A stretch of DNA of 13,037 nt from the NCBI GenBank assembly GCA_037178675.1, contig JAYMGJ010000554.1:1-13037 (forward strand), given 5' to 3'. A program made the position numbers and the translations under genes. Positions 1 through 9,510 of the stretch are shown here, one piece after another. The notes under the pieces are model-generated. The model ran no database searches. It saw only the letters and a program-made list of their open reading frames with translations, and was not told the origin of the DNA. Numbering within the stretch: position 1 is the stretch's first letter; every line of letters starts with the position of its first letter. This DNA is from Scleroderma bovista (taxonomy: Eukaryota; Basidiomycota; Agaricomycetes; Boletales; Sclerodermataceae).

Positions 1-1602
1 AACTCGCTGTAGGTGCCCATTTGCTACAAAGTCAGGCGCTGAACTATATGATACACTACAGTGGCGGTTACTGTGTTCTTATTCTATGACTTTTGTGAGC
101 CAAATGCTGGTGCACCTTGCTGGAAATGTATTACTGACAATGTAACGCATTAGTTCTGACCCTAGATCAAGAGGTATGTACTACCTACTACAACAGCACT
201 GCTGGTGTCTTCCTGACCCACTCAATTACCTGCTCTCAGGTCCAGCATATCTGGGTACATCCTTTATTGTATGGATTCTGCTCAATAAACTGACACGGCG
301 GACAAAGAAGCATCGTTGGAATCTATCCTCCACATTATATATATTCGTGGGAATTCCTTTACCATGACATTGACGGTTTCTGACTGTAGGTTGGATAGGT
401 TCGGTATTTCGGAACGTTGTGTACTCTGTAGGTCATTCCTTTGCTATATGATGCATTGCACACTGAAACTTGTATTCCACTCATAGCATTTCCACTGTCT
501 GTACGTAGGACAATCCTCGATTTTGTATCTGTGATGCTCAGGCTGATGATCGGCAAAGTAAAGATTTTCAAACAAACTGACAAAGTGAGTTTAAAATAAA
601 CAACACACGGTGTTTGTATCAGCTGAGGCACGATAGATGTACGGTATTGATTCGGTTCTGACTTCAAGGTCGTGTTGCTCAGCTTCAAGCTTGTCGGTGT
701 GATGATTTAGCTGTATGTTTGATCTCCTTTCTCATTTCTTTCCATTACTTAATAGAGTGGTAGGCCGATTCATCATGTTCGGGACTGAAATATGGGCAAG
801 TTTTGTTATTGTGTGGTCGGTACAATGTAAAGTCTCAATACCACCATCCAGCACAGTTTTGCTGAAAAGTTAGCAGTGATTCTACAGATGCGTCTTTATT
901 CCCTTTATCATTGTTCGAAGAGACTCCTGGTCTTCATGGTGATATTGTTCGCCGCTCAAGTTGGTGTCTCGCTGTGGATTATAGTTGCAACGAGTCTTAT
1001 AAATCGCGGTCCGTCAATTGGCTTTCATTAAGACCTTTCACCGTCGCAGGGTCTGATCTTTGCTATAGAGACATTTGTCGAGCATCTTTCAATTTCAGGA
1101 CACCACCACAACGACATAAATGTGTGCTTCCATTACCTTGTTCCCGAGTATGCATATATATGGGTCCCTTGGTTTTCCTTTGATGCCATTCTGGTTGCGC
1201 TTGCCGTCTGGGCGGGTATCAAGTATTCAATACATAAATCTTATTCCCGTTCAGCGAGCATTGACAGACCATGGCTGATCAGTGTTCTGATCCAGGGAAA
1301 TGTTATATACTTCTTCGGGTGAGTATTTATGTCACTATTTTAAATAGGTTACAACAACGATGCGCAGCCCTCTCGTCGGATTCATTCTTTCTATGAAACA
1401 CAACATAAGCCCCGAGATCGAGGGGCTCACCAACACACTCCTCTTGGGTGTACCAATCGCAATTCCTGTTGGTTGCCGCCTTATCCTGTCAATCCGGGAG
1501 GTGGCTTCTTCGCGCCTCCTACGTCCGATCTCTGCTCGCAGAACAAGCACGTTCGTAGTTCAAGATGGGTCACAGAGAGGGGAAGGTAGTCACATCGTTT
1601 GA
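1..1602 (+). CDS. DUF6533-type multi-pass membrane protein, copy A (5' partial)
   Basis: This is a member of the fungal DUF6533 membrane-protein family, whose function is unknown (roughly seven helices). The first exon is lost except for bases 1-8. Exons I can place are 62-94, 154-173, a 15-base exon 240-254 (VQHIW), 308-346, 399-427, 487-504 and probably 542-584. Later exons end at 826, begin at 877, and run to 1318 and 1368-1602. Spliced, the N-terminal domain reads VFLFYDF-FLTLDQE-VQHIW-KHRWNLSSTLYIF-VRYFGTL, the typical DUF6533 pattern (YD..LTLD.E...IW...W.L....Y.F.RY). The second half shows MRLYSLYHCSKR followed by a helix, a helix near WFSFDAILVALAVWAGIK, a helix ending GNVIYFF, and a last helix ending in the family hallmark RLILSIRE. 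Phases close at all early junctions. Oddities are an in-frame TAA at 1029-1031, also present in copy B and perhaps intronic, a Trp where copy C has Cys (793-795), and a very short putative intron 505-541. It may be functional or recently decayed. The middle exons (585-760) are uncertain. Confidence 0.75.
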
Positions 1603-1980
1603 GGTCTGGATACTAAGACTGTATTGAATTGTAATACATACCTCTCTTAATAGGCTGATCAAGCAGAGGGAATGACAAAGAGGACAAATCAATCGTTCCG
1701 CCCTCAGGTGCCCCCTCTCCCCCATGATCTCCCTTGCTTTCCCAACCTCCCAATCACGCCTGGCATACTAACAAAATCAGCTTCGAGTCCACATAACATT
1801 TGCCCGGTTCTACTACCTTCTCTACCCGACCCTGTGTCCTATCTGTCGTCTCGGCTGCGCTCGCGTTTCTCCCTACTCCTAGTATCGCATCTTTCTCCCC
1901 GTCGTGTCCACGGCTCTACCCGTGTTCAATTAAGCTTCTTCTTGCGTCTTCCATCCTTCTTTGTATCTCACTCTTCATGA
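1603..1980. other. CT-rich 3' flank of copy A
   Basis: This non-coding flank follows the copy A stop codon. Bases about 1610-1660 and 1685-1830 resemble bases 9100-9150 and 9515-9640 after copy B, including the shared string TCCACATAA. The duplication therefore reaches past the gene end. The tract is rich in C and T, and its overlapping open frames have the composition of biased DNA rather than protein. I see no gene in it. Confidence 0.5.
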
Positions 1981-2253
1981 GAATGTTGGGATGACCGATA
2001 CGGTCGCTATCTCCTTGCTTTTCTCGGTTGTGGTCGCGACCCATCTTCCGCTCTCTTCTCCATTGCAACTAGGGGCCAGTTCCTGCCAGACACGCTTGAC
2101 AGAGCAGCAATCTGTCTTGATTTCAACGGCTCTGATCAATCCGTGTATGAAAGTTACAAGTGGGATACTCTTCTGCGGGGTCTGCGTTACGGGCCACTGA
2201 TTGAAAACAACCTTTTAATACCTCATGGACTTGTTTCGCCGCGCGACGATTAA
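1981..2253 (+). CDS. Unidentified coding-like open frame (possible exon or relic)
   Basis: Ninety codons stay open here between TGA at 1978-1980 and TAA at 2251-2253, without a clear start codon. The translation has protein-like composition (for example DTLDRAAICLDFNGSDQSVY and WDTLLRGLRYGPLIENN), unlike the biased reading frames around it. I do not recognise the family. It could be one exon of a gene whose other exons I cannot place, a gene relic, or chance. No convincing donor or acceptor is visible at its ends. Confidence 0.25.
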   Translation, partial: ECWDDRYGRYLLAFLGCGRDPSSALFSIATRGQFLPDTLDRAAICLDFNGSDQSVYESYKWDTLLRGLRYGPLIENNLLIPHGLVSPRDD

Positions 2254-2895
2254 ACCGACGAGGGGCAACCTAGAGGCTAGCAGCGGTACGGAAAGAGATA
2301 ATATAGGCAGGAAAGTAATACGTGTCACTACCTGGATAGGGAAAAGGACTGATTTCATGCAGACAGGTGCGTCACGGTACTGTAACAAAGGTGCTGCAGA
2401 CTGCAATTGCCCGAGTGTACTTAGGGACAAAAGGATGGCCTAAGTTGATGGACTGTCAATTGACTGGCCAGAGAGACGCTAAAGGTACCCATCCATTCCA
2501 CGTTTTGAAAAGTTTGTGCAGGGTATAAAATGCAGTTCAAGTGAGCACCACTCTGCAATGTATTTCTTCTGCTCAAGTCTGTTTTATCAGGTTTCATTGG
2601 TGTCGTGGCTTGTATTCCTTGCAATTGCCAACTCAACCAAGTTAAATAGGACAGTAAACTTCAGTCACTTCAGTGCAAAGCAACGAATATCAGCTGAGGC
2701 GATTACAGGTAATTGCACAGACGGATACTAAGTCACAAATTGTACCAGGTTTCTCGCTTACGATCTGTGCACTGTTATCTATGGGAAGATCATCCTAACA
2801 TTTGTGTAAGGATTCGCTAACTTACAGTGTTATTTAGACAGCTGCACATTGTAATACGATCCCGAGCAGAATATACGCATCACAGCACTTACCAA
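2254..2895. other. Intergenic stretch with no recognised gene
   Basis: This stretch lies between the open frame at 1981-2253 and the stop codon of the reverse-strand gene. Short frames of about 70 codons occur on both strands (2225-2443 on +, 2421-2636 on -), but none has recognisable motifs or convincing introns. It should contain the 3' untranslated region of the reverse-strand gene. I see no inverted repeats or RNA genes. Confidence 0.4.
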
Positions 2896-5114
2896 TCAAT
2901 GTCGTTTTCTCACGAATTTTTGAGCCTCTTTAACCCGACGCTTGCACTTCTCCACTACGCCTGGATCCAACCCCTCCGACGCCGGAAAATTCTCTGCAGC
3001 AGTAATGGCGCCAAGCCCAAAACATTCCGCTTCCAAATACTCCTTCTGGCTCAATGCCGCTGCCGACGCATTGGACAACGCAATCACCAATTCTTTTCTT
3101 ATACCTCGTACTTGGTTACTATATTGTCCCTCCGTGTGAGCATCGAACGCTACCAGTGCCGCAGCTAGTTCTGCAGAGCAAGTGAACGAGATTTGTGCAG
3201 GACCATACCGATGCTGAGAAAAATGGTTGCGGCCTTTCTCAGTACATGCCAACACGCGCTCCAATGCGATGCTTAGAAACTGTTGTATGACTGCGGGGTG
3301 GGTGATCTGTTGCACGTGATGGAGGGATGTGTAGGAAGATAATCCATTAGGGGCCTTTTTCAATCCCTGGATGGCATCAAGGGCTTTACGCTGTGCAAGC
3401 ACGACGAGAAGTCGTACAAGGGCTGTAGGACCCAGGACACACTCGCTGGCAATCTTGAATAACACTTTTGGGCCTTGGGTAGGCTGCGTAGCCGCAGTAG
3501 AGTCGTCGTTGCCCACGCTGAGTTCAACATGCGACAAATAATCGACAAGATTTCTACACTCCCCTTGTCGACGAATTCTTCGGGAAGCTGTGTAAGCAAT
3601 GCGAAGGAGTGACTCGATTTCAGCATTGGTCACGCCACAAGATTCAGCAGCATGAGTTAAAGTCGATATTAGCCTTAGAATTGCTAAGCGTATCAATCCT
3701 AGGAAGGGTAAGAGAACCCTTTTGCAGTTAGACACATTGATACATACCTCGATTCTCGGCGATGGCGACAATTGACTTATCCACTGACGGCGCTGGAAAA
3801 TTCCCTTTTGGTGCCCTCTCGAGCACCCTGAAACAGTATAGTTAGAGGAAATGGTAAAATGCCTAGAATCAAAATCCTACGTTTGAAGTCCCTTGTAGTC
3901 TTCCTCTTCCACCTTCATCCAAACATCTATTATCTTTTCGGCCCAATCCTTCCGCGATGTAAGAATGGCCAAGCAGTGAGATAACGCTTTCCAGTGTTGC
4001 ATTTTCAGTGTGGCATCCATCGGTGTTGATACCCCCGGCACAATATGCGATGGCCACTGGAATAACAAAATCAACGCGTCGCACGCCACAGAGCAGACAA
4101 GGCTTGTGGGGAAGAGGGACAGACGGGGTATAATAGCACAGTCAAATAGAAGATCGAGTATTTCGGGTTCTCCTTTGAGAAGCTCAAGGCGATGCCTGCA
4201 TGTAAGGGGTGGTTCGGTCCGGAGGAGCAAGCAAACACCAGATACGATAAATTCCTGAAAGTGCGCAAGGTCATTTACCACATCAACTGGATCCGTAGGA
4301 ATCGGCATCTACGCAGGACTGAACGAGGGTGACAAGTGTTATGGACTGGACAACGCACTGCTACTTTCCAGGGCAATTCCCAGATCCAGTCAAGTGCGGG
4401 GGTATTTAACTGCTCTATCAGTCTCTCTGAACCCTCCAAGGCGAGTTGGCACAAGCCAACCACAATCCCAGATGTCACAGCCGGAGTCACTCTCACGGGG
4501 AGTGTCACCGAAGAAGAGACAGTAATGATAATCTCGGCTGCAAGATACCGAAGGGTGTAAAGATGGTGGTGTAGTAGTGTCTACACATTTCATCATTCTC
4601 TAGCCCATCCACGGATGAACAGGGATATATGCTTACTTGTAGCAGGACACCAATCACACCGTGCGATAGGATCTGATCGATCAAGGTAGCTCGCTCCATC
4701 ACACCACCAGCCACGAAAAGATGATACAGAAAAGACAGTGCCTTGTATTGTGCCATGTATATTTCCTTTGAGTATGAAGTCGAGGGTGGATAGAGTTTCA
4801 CAAACTCCGATGTCGTCTTCACAATCCCCGCAGATACACATGCCTTTCCAAAGCCATCGAGTCCAATAGCATGTGTTTCCACGGTTCCCCTTTTCTCCAA
4901 CCTCGCTTTGATGGCGTCCTGACGACGACAGCTATGAATCTGAAGTGCTGAGGGGGCAAATGAAACAGAGAAACATTACCATGTATTTGAGCACGAAGAT
5001 GGGATCTTCATCAGGATCTAACAGCTTGGAGAAGATACGTCTCAAGTTCTGGGTTAATTTCTCTGGAGAGCGGACATCGAGAAACTTATCGATGTTGTCG
5101 TCCATCTGGGTCAT
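2896..5114 (-). CDS. Unrecognised helical-repeat protein with TPR-like C-terminus
   Basis: I built six exons by hand: 5114-4980, 4918-4637, 4580-4365, 4308-3881, 3827-3748 and 3698-2896 (stop). Introns are 61, 56, 56, 53 and 49 bases, all GT-AG, and several have clear branch sites (CTCTAAC in intron 4, GTCTAAC in intron 5). Phases 0, 0, 0, 2 and 1 all close, giving 647 residues. An alternative acceptor for exon 2 at 4940 would add seven residues. The protein starts MTQMDDNIDKFLDVRSPEKL and is Leu/Ala-rich throughout, like an ARM/HEAT helical repeat; about residues 130-350 carry helices such as SGIVVGLCQLALEGSERLIE. The last 120 residues (about 527-647) resemble a TPR domain of the KGN-F type, with EKGRNHFSQHRYGPAQISF, then LSNASAAALSQKEYLEAE, then a basic helix. 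No catalytic motif, signal peptide or membrane segment is apparent. A scaffold or chaperone-adaptor role is possible but only a guess. It stands alone among the duplicated genes and shows no disabling change. Confidence 0.8.
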
Positions 5115-5154
5115 GGTAATGGAAATGGAAATAGATTATGGTGAGAGTTTGAGG

Positions 5155-5162
5155 CTTATATA
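5155..5162 (-). promoter_or_regulatory. TATA-like box upstream of the reverse-strand gene
   Basis: On the reverse strand this reads TATATAAG, about 40 bases before the ATG at 5114. The spacing allows a short 5' leader. It is a plausible core promoter element for the helical-repeat gene, but the assignment rests on motif and position only. Confidence 0.4.
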
Positions 5163-5870
5163 ATACAAGCGCTACTATTCCAACCTCCCCCACAACTTAC
5201 TGCTCGCCATTGTCTAGAGCACTATGCAAGAAAACATGATATCATGGGAAATCGATCACCATCATTATGCATCACTGCCCACGATCATTTATTAGATTCA
5301 CGTGCACCAAGATTTTCATTGAGCTCCTGGTATCATGGAAATCAATGAAATGCAACAAGAGCCGACAAGCATTCCATGTGTTTGTGAAGTTCCAACAGTC
5401 TCAATGGTGAGATCCAACAGCTAAAGTGTGAATTAAGCACTAAAGTGCTGTAGCAAGAAACCTCATGACCGGTTGTTCTGAATAAAGATCTCTTGCACTT
5501 GACGTCACGGAGCCCTCACATTGGCCCACCTATCAAATGGTATACTGGTTATTGAATTCCCGTTGTAAGTCAATGGGTTATTGTTGCAGCCTTTTGTTGC
5601 ACCCATCTCTCGTCATAGTGGACTCCTGTCACTCATTATCACATCACGTTTCGCATCATTGGACTCATTGATGCATCGCCCTTTGTATCTTTTTTTCTAT
5701 TCTCATCGCCTTCGCGTTGTATTACTTTAGCCTGGTGTCGTTCTCGTAAACTGTTGTGTGTTGTTCACACCGTGTACCTTTTCATCCTGGTTTCTTTCTT
5801 TCGTTCTTTCACATTTTCCGTGTCTCGTGCTTCTCGTGTCTCGTTGATTCTCGCTTGTTGCTTGTGCAGA
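5163..5870. other. Intergenic region between diverging genes
   Basis: This is upstream sequence of the reverse-strand gene. It holds a 12-base perfect palindrome, CATGATATCATG (5235-5246), and a related ATCATGGAAATC string near 5332. From about 5680 to 5870 the + strand becomes strongly T/C-rich and ends in TTGTGCAG (about 5862-5869), as in a fungal promoter, leader or intron end pointing rightward. No gene is visible here. Confidence 0.4.
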
Positions 5871-5878
5871 TAGTATAG

Positions 5879-6058
5879 ATGATGCCTTCGGAGCGTTCTA
5901 TATCAGATTGTTACCGCACACTCAGCTACGGGTTCACCTTGCTGTCGACTCTGCATTTGTTTACCTCACCGCAAAAGTATGGGAAGGAGTTACGGAACAA
6001 AGGGCGCCCGAGACGGACATCAGTGAGTCTGTGTCTGACAAGGCATGTATTCGGTTGA
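5879..6058 (+). CDS. Small hypothetical open frame, alternative frame also open
   Basis: An ATG follows the T/C-rich tract and opens 59 codons beginning MMPSERSISDCYRTLSYGF. The frame one base earlier (5878-6063) is also open for 61 codons and reads equally protein-like (for example FGAFYIRLLPHTQLRV). A good donor, GTGAGT, lies near 6023, so this may be the first coding exon of a gene or the relic of one. I recognise neither translation. Because two frames are open, coding status is doubtful. Confidence 0.2.
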   Translation: MMPSERSISDCYRTLSYGFTLLSTLHLFTSPQKYGKELRNKGRPRRTSVSLCLTRHVFG

Positions 6059-6062
6059 TGTG

Positions 6063-6242
6063 ACACAATGAATTAGTTCAGTATGCGGGTGCATGATGGA
6101 CTCCATGTGCTTTGATCATGATGTATGTATGTACGAGATGTAAGTAAGATAAAAGTCCCCAACATTCTCGCGAATTGGTTGTCCAATCCCATTTTTTTCA
6201 GTGTCTCCTCTTCCACTGCAGGAAGTTTCCTAGCTGATAACG
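6063..6242 (+). promoter_or_regulatory. Duplicated 5' flank of copy B
   Basis: Sequence upstream of the copy B ATG matches the sequence upstream of copy C (about 11778-11956). Shared strings include GAATTAGTT, CAACATTCTCG and TTTCAGTGTCTCCTCTTCCA. The pyrimidine-rich run followed by CAG just before the ATG looks like the end of an intron in the 5' leader. The duplicated unit starts at about 6063 and 11778, because sequence further left is unrelated. It probably carries the promoter. Confidence 0.5.
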
Positions 6243-9094
6243 ATGGTGATAGTGGCTGGGTCTCCGATACCAGTAACTGGGCTCGATTCCTTGGATAGGA
6301 TACTAACAACAGTCCAGATTGAACGGCAAGCTCGCTGTAGGTACCCATTTGCGATGAAGTCAGGCGCTGAACTATATACACTGCAGTGGCGGTTGCTGTG
6401 TTCTTATTCTATGAATTTTGTGAGCCAAATGCCCGGTGAAGCTTACTGGAAATGCATTACTGACAATGTAACACGTTAGTTCTGACCCTAGATCAAGAGG
6501 TATGTACTACAACAGCGCTGTTGGTGTCTTCCTAACCCACTCAATCCCCCGCCCTCAGATCGAGCATATCTGGGTATTTCATATATTGTATGGATCCGCC
6601 GTACAACACGAGCTGACACAGCGGACAAAAGAAGTATCGCTGGAATGCATCCTCCGCATTATATATATATGTGGGAATTCCTCTGGTGTACTATGCTGTA
6701 CAACAACTTCGGCGCCATGGTCAGTCGGCACTTCTACAAAATACACAGAATTTTCATTGTCTACACAACTACATTACATCTAGTGCATGTTTGGGGGTGC
6801 TGCAAGGTCGAATGAAGCTAATTGAAGCAGAAATGAGTGAGATAGCTAAAAAGTTGGTCGTCACGTCTGTGTCACTTGCCAACTGGCTGAGTTTGAAGTT
6901 ACAGTGAGCAGGTGCCGACGTCACTGGCCATTGCAGCTGCCTCGCTGCGGTGAGTGGGGATGGCATTGCTATGCCTTCGCAGGTTAAAGGGAGGTAATGA
7001 CTGATCAGGCAAGCAGCGGGCGACCTCCAATCCCATTTATGAGATGCGGATACAGCCTTACAGGTAGCTTTCAATGGCCTTGCAAATGGTCTTTGTCAGT
7101 CTCTGCTGCCGCCAGTGCACAAAATGTATGTTTCAATTGTTCTTTCCATGTCTTTGCTCTCAGTGTGACCTTCAGGTACCTCGTACAAATCTTAGTGACT
7201 GCCGGTTGGGAACTCACCACGCCTGTAAAGAAGTACGATAGAAGCAGCAGATATCGACATCTGCACAAGAGGATGTTAGAATTCGCGGGCTGGGGCGATT
7301 GGGGTGACCACGATGGGTGGATGGGTGCAAACCAGGTCCAAACGCGATGATATACACGGTACAACTACGAAGTATTTATCTTGTAGGTAGAACAGGTAAT
7401 ATATCAAAAACTAATATGTACTAATATGTCTTGTGAGTTTGACACGTAGGGACTAATATTCTGACAGAGGATGTCTTCGTTGACTTGACTGGTGTTTTTT
7501 TCAGCACTTTCCCAAGCTGGAGTGGAAGCACGCACCCAACTTTCCGCACCGACTCAAAATACTCCATCTCACACATCAGAAGCATTGAATTTCGTATCAC
7601 GGACCCACTCTCCTCCCTCAAGATTCCCACTTGTTGGATGGGCAGCCACAGTCCAGTGTAAATGCTGACATTCAGGCTTGTCATACCTTTCTGTCTACCT
7701 AGTACAGTATGGCCAATATAATTTGTAGTTACACAGTCTCATGGTGCTGAGCGGAGTTTGCATTCGGCACCCGTGACTATCTGTGACTTTTCTGTGACTG
7801 CCGACTGACCATGGCGCCGAAGTTGTTGTACAGCATAGTATATGACATCGATGGCTTCTGACTGTAGGTTGGATAGGTTCAGTACTTCGGAATGTTGTAT
7901 AATTTGTAAGTCATTCCTTTGCTACATGATGTATTACACACTGAAAATTGTATTCTACTCACAGGATTGCCACTGTCCATATGTAGGACAATCCTTGATT
8001 TTGTATCTGTGATGCTCAGGCTGACAATCGGCAAAGTATAGATCTTCAGACAAACAGATGAAGTGAGTTGAAAATAAATATTGCATAGTGTTTGTATCAG
8101 CTGAGGCATGATAGATGTATGGGGTTGTTTCAGTTCTGACTTTAAGGTTGTGTTGCTCATCTTCAAGGATGTTGGTGTGATGATTTAGCTGTATGTATGT
8201 TTGACCTCCTTTGTCATTTCTTTCTATTAACAACACGGTAGGCTGGCTCATGTTTGACTTTGAAGTCTGGGCAAACTTTACTACTGTGTGGATGGTACAA
8301 GGTACTAAGCTCTCAATACCACCACCCAGCACAGTTTTGCTGAAAACTTAGCAGTGATTCTACAGATGTGTCTTTATGCCCTTTATCAATGTTCGAAGAG
8401 GCTTTTGGTCTTTATGGTGATATGTTTTGCCACTGAAGTTGGTGTCTTGCTGTGGATTATGGTTTCAATGAGCCTTCCAAATCACAGTTCATCAATTGCA
8501 AGCTTTCATTAAGATCTTTCACTGTCTCAGGGTCTGATCACTGCCATAGAGACATCTGTCGAACATGTTTCAATTACAGGAGGATACCACCACCACACAA
8601 ATGTATATTACATTTACAACAAGACCCCCTATAAATATATATGGCCTGTCCCTTGTTTTGCTTTTGATGCCATTCTGGTCGTACTTGCTGTCTGGGTGGG
8701 TATCAAGAATTCAATACAGAGGTCTTATTCCCGCCCAGCGACATTTAATAGGCCATGGCTGATCAGTGTTCTGATCCAGGGAAATGTCATATACATATAC
8801 TTCCTCGGGTGGGCATTCTCATGTCTCTATTTTGAATAGCATATAACAACAATGTGCAGGCCTCTCGTTGGATTCACTCTTTCTATGATACAGCACATGA
8901 GCCCCAAGACTGAGGTGCTCACCAACATTCTCGTCTTGGGTGTACCAATTGCAATTCCTGTCTGTTGTTGCCTTATCCTTTCAATCCAGGAGGTGGTTTC
9001 TTTGCACCACTTATGTCCAATCTCTGGTTGCATAATGAGTACATTCATAGTTCAAGATGGGTCACAGAGGGGGGAAGATAGTCGCATTGTTTGA
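6243..9094 (+). CDS. DUF6533-type multi-pass membrane protein, copy B (transposon in intron 5, probably decayed)
   Basis: This second paralogue is complete from ATG to stop, but probably damaged. The start ATGGTGATAG is matched by ATGGCGACTA in copy C. Early exons are 6243-6336, 6387-6419, 6480-6499, the 15-base exon 6559-6573 (IEHIW), 6632-6670, 7877-7905 and 7965-7982. Later exons end at 8301, begin at 8355, and run to 8808 and 8860-9094. The spliced N-terminus reads VFLFYEF-FLTLDQE-IEHIW-KYRWNASSALYIY-VQYFGML. Intron 5 (6671-7876) is 1206 bases because a transposon sits in it; without the insert it would be 56 bases. Signs of decay are RY changed to QY in the DUF6533 motif, MRLY changed to MCLY, TAG at 8039-8041 in the likely eighth exon, TAA at 8510-8512 shared with copy A, and near-total CpG loss downstream of the transposon. 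It ends in LILSIQE where copy A has LILSIRE. Whether it is still expressed is unclear. Confidence 0.7.
6691..6730 (+). repeat. Left terminal inverted repeat
   Basis: These forty bases are the exact reverse complement of 7799-7838. Homology stops after GTCGGCA, where the two inner flanks diverge at once. Confidence 0.95.
7799..7838 (-). repeat. Right terminal inverted repeat
   Basis: This is the exact reverse complement of 6691-6730, and it is followed by TA and then intron 5 sequence shared with copies A and C. Confidence 0.95.
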
Positions 9095-9360
9095 CATCTG
9101 TTTACTAATCTTGTATTGAATTATGATACATACTTCTCTTGATACTAGTAATAGGTCAGGGGAATTTCCTCTTCCTCGAAAACAAGGCATATGATCCTTA
9201 AATCCAACTTTGTGCAAATGGTGTGGACAGAATTCACTGATCAGTGTAGCCTCCTAGGTTTGGATATTGGAATGATCTGGCCATCGAAGAATAACCATCT
9301 TCCGAAGATCGACGACAGGACTCACAAGCCATCAAGGATGATTTCCTGGTTCTCAATAAT

Positions 9361-9411
<51 letters not shown>

Positions 9412-9510
9412 TAGATATTGATACCGCTACAAGCAAACAGAAGTGCTAAGACACAGTGTGATAAGGCCATAGGAGAGTAATGTATTTGTGCTCTCAATGT
9501 CGAAGATATA
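9095..9510. other. 3' flank of copy B with an insertion relative to copy A
   Basis: The first 55 bases match the sequence after the copy A stop codon. From about 9150 to 9510 the sequence has no counterpart after copy A, where only some 40 bases separate the matching blocks. The extra DNA includes the (AG)n tract. I see no terminal repeats bounding it and no gene. Confidence 0.4.
9363..9407. repeat. (AG)n microsatellite
   Basis: An uninterrupted AG dinucleotide tract of 45 bases. The reading frame across it is an artefact of the repeat. Confidence 0.97.

Larger units (their letters stand above)
6691..7838. mobile_element. 1148-bp non-autonomous DNA transposon with 40-bp TIRs
   Basis: Perfect inverted repeats of 40 bases bound the element (6691-6730 and 7799-7838), starting CTATGCTGTAC and ending GTACAGCATAG. 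TA lies directly outside both ends (6689-6690 and 7839-7840). Comparison with copies A and C shows a clean insertion into intron 5 of copy B, so TA is the target duplication. TA targets fit Tc1/mariner-like elements, but I cannot match the repeats to a named family. The interior has open frames (6997-7350 on +, 7421-7684 on -) with no transposase motif, so the element looks non-autonomous. Identical repeats suggest a fairly recent insertion. It keeps CpG sites that its host gene has lost. Confidence 0.9.

Noticed and set aside
359..688. Reverse-strand open frame with relatives at 7879-8166 and 12584-12901
   Set aside because: It lies antisense to the introns and small exons of the three DUF6533 copies. 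Its similarity across copies is explained by the duplication, and the + strand model explains the splice signals.
1672..1994. Two overlapping + strand open frames rich in Pro, Ser and Leu
   Set aside because: They reflect CT-rich composition. The matching flank after copy B does not keep the frames open.
5235..5246. Perfect 12-base palindrome CATGATATCATG
   Set aside because: It is a single short palindrome in AT-rich intergenic DNA, not repeated near other genes here, and is expected by chance often enough to carry no assignment.
6997..7350. 117-codon open frame inside the transposon as a possible transposase
   Set aside because: It has no DDE-type motif or DNA-binding domain, and is much shorter than a transposase. 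The opposite strand is also open over part of it.
9191..9421. Open frame ending in an Arg-Glu repeat
   Set aside because: The tail is only the translated (AG)n microsatellite and the front part has no recognisable motif.
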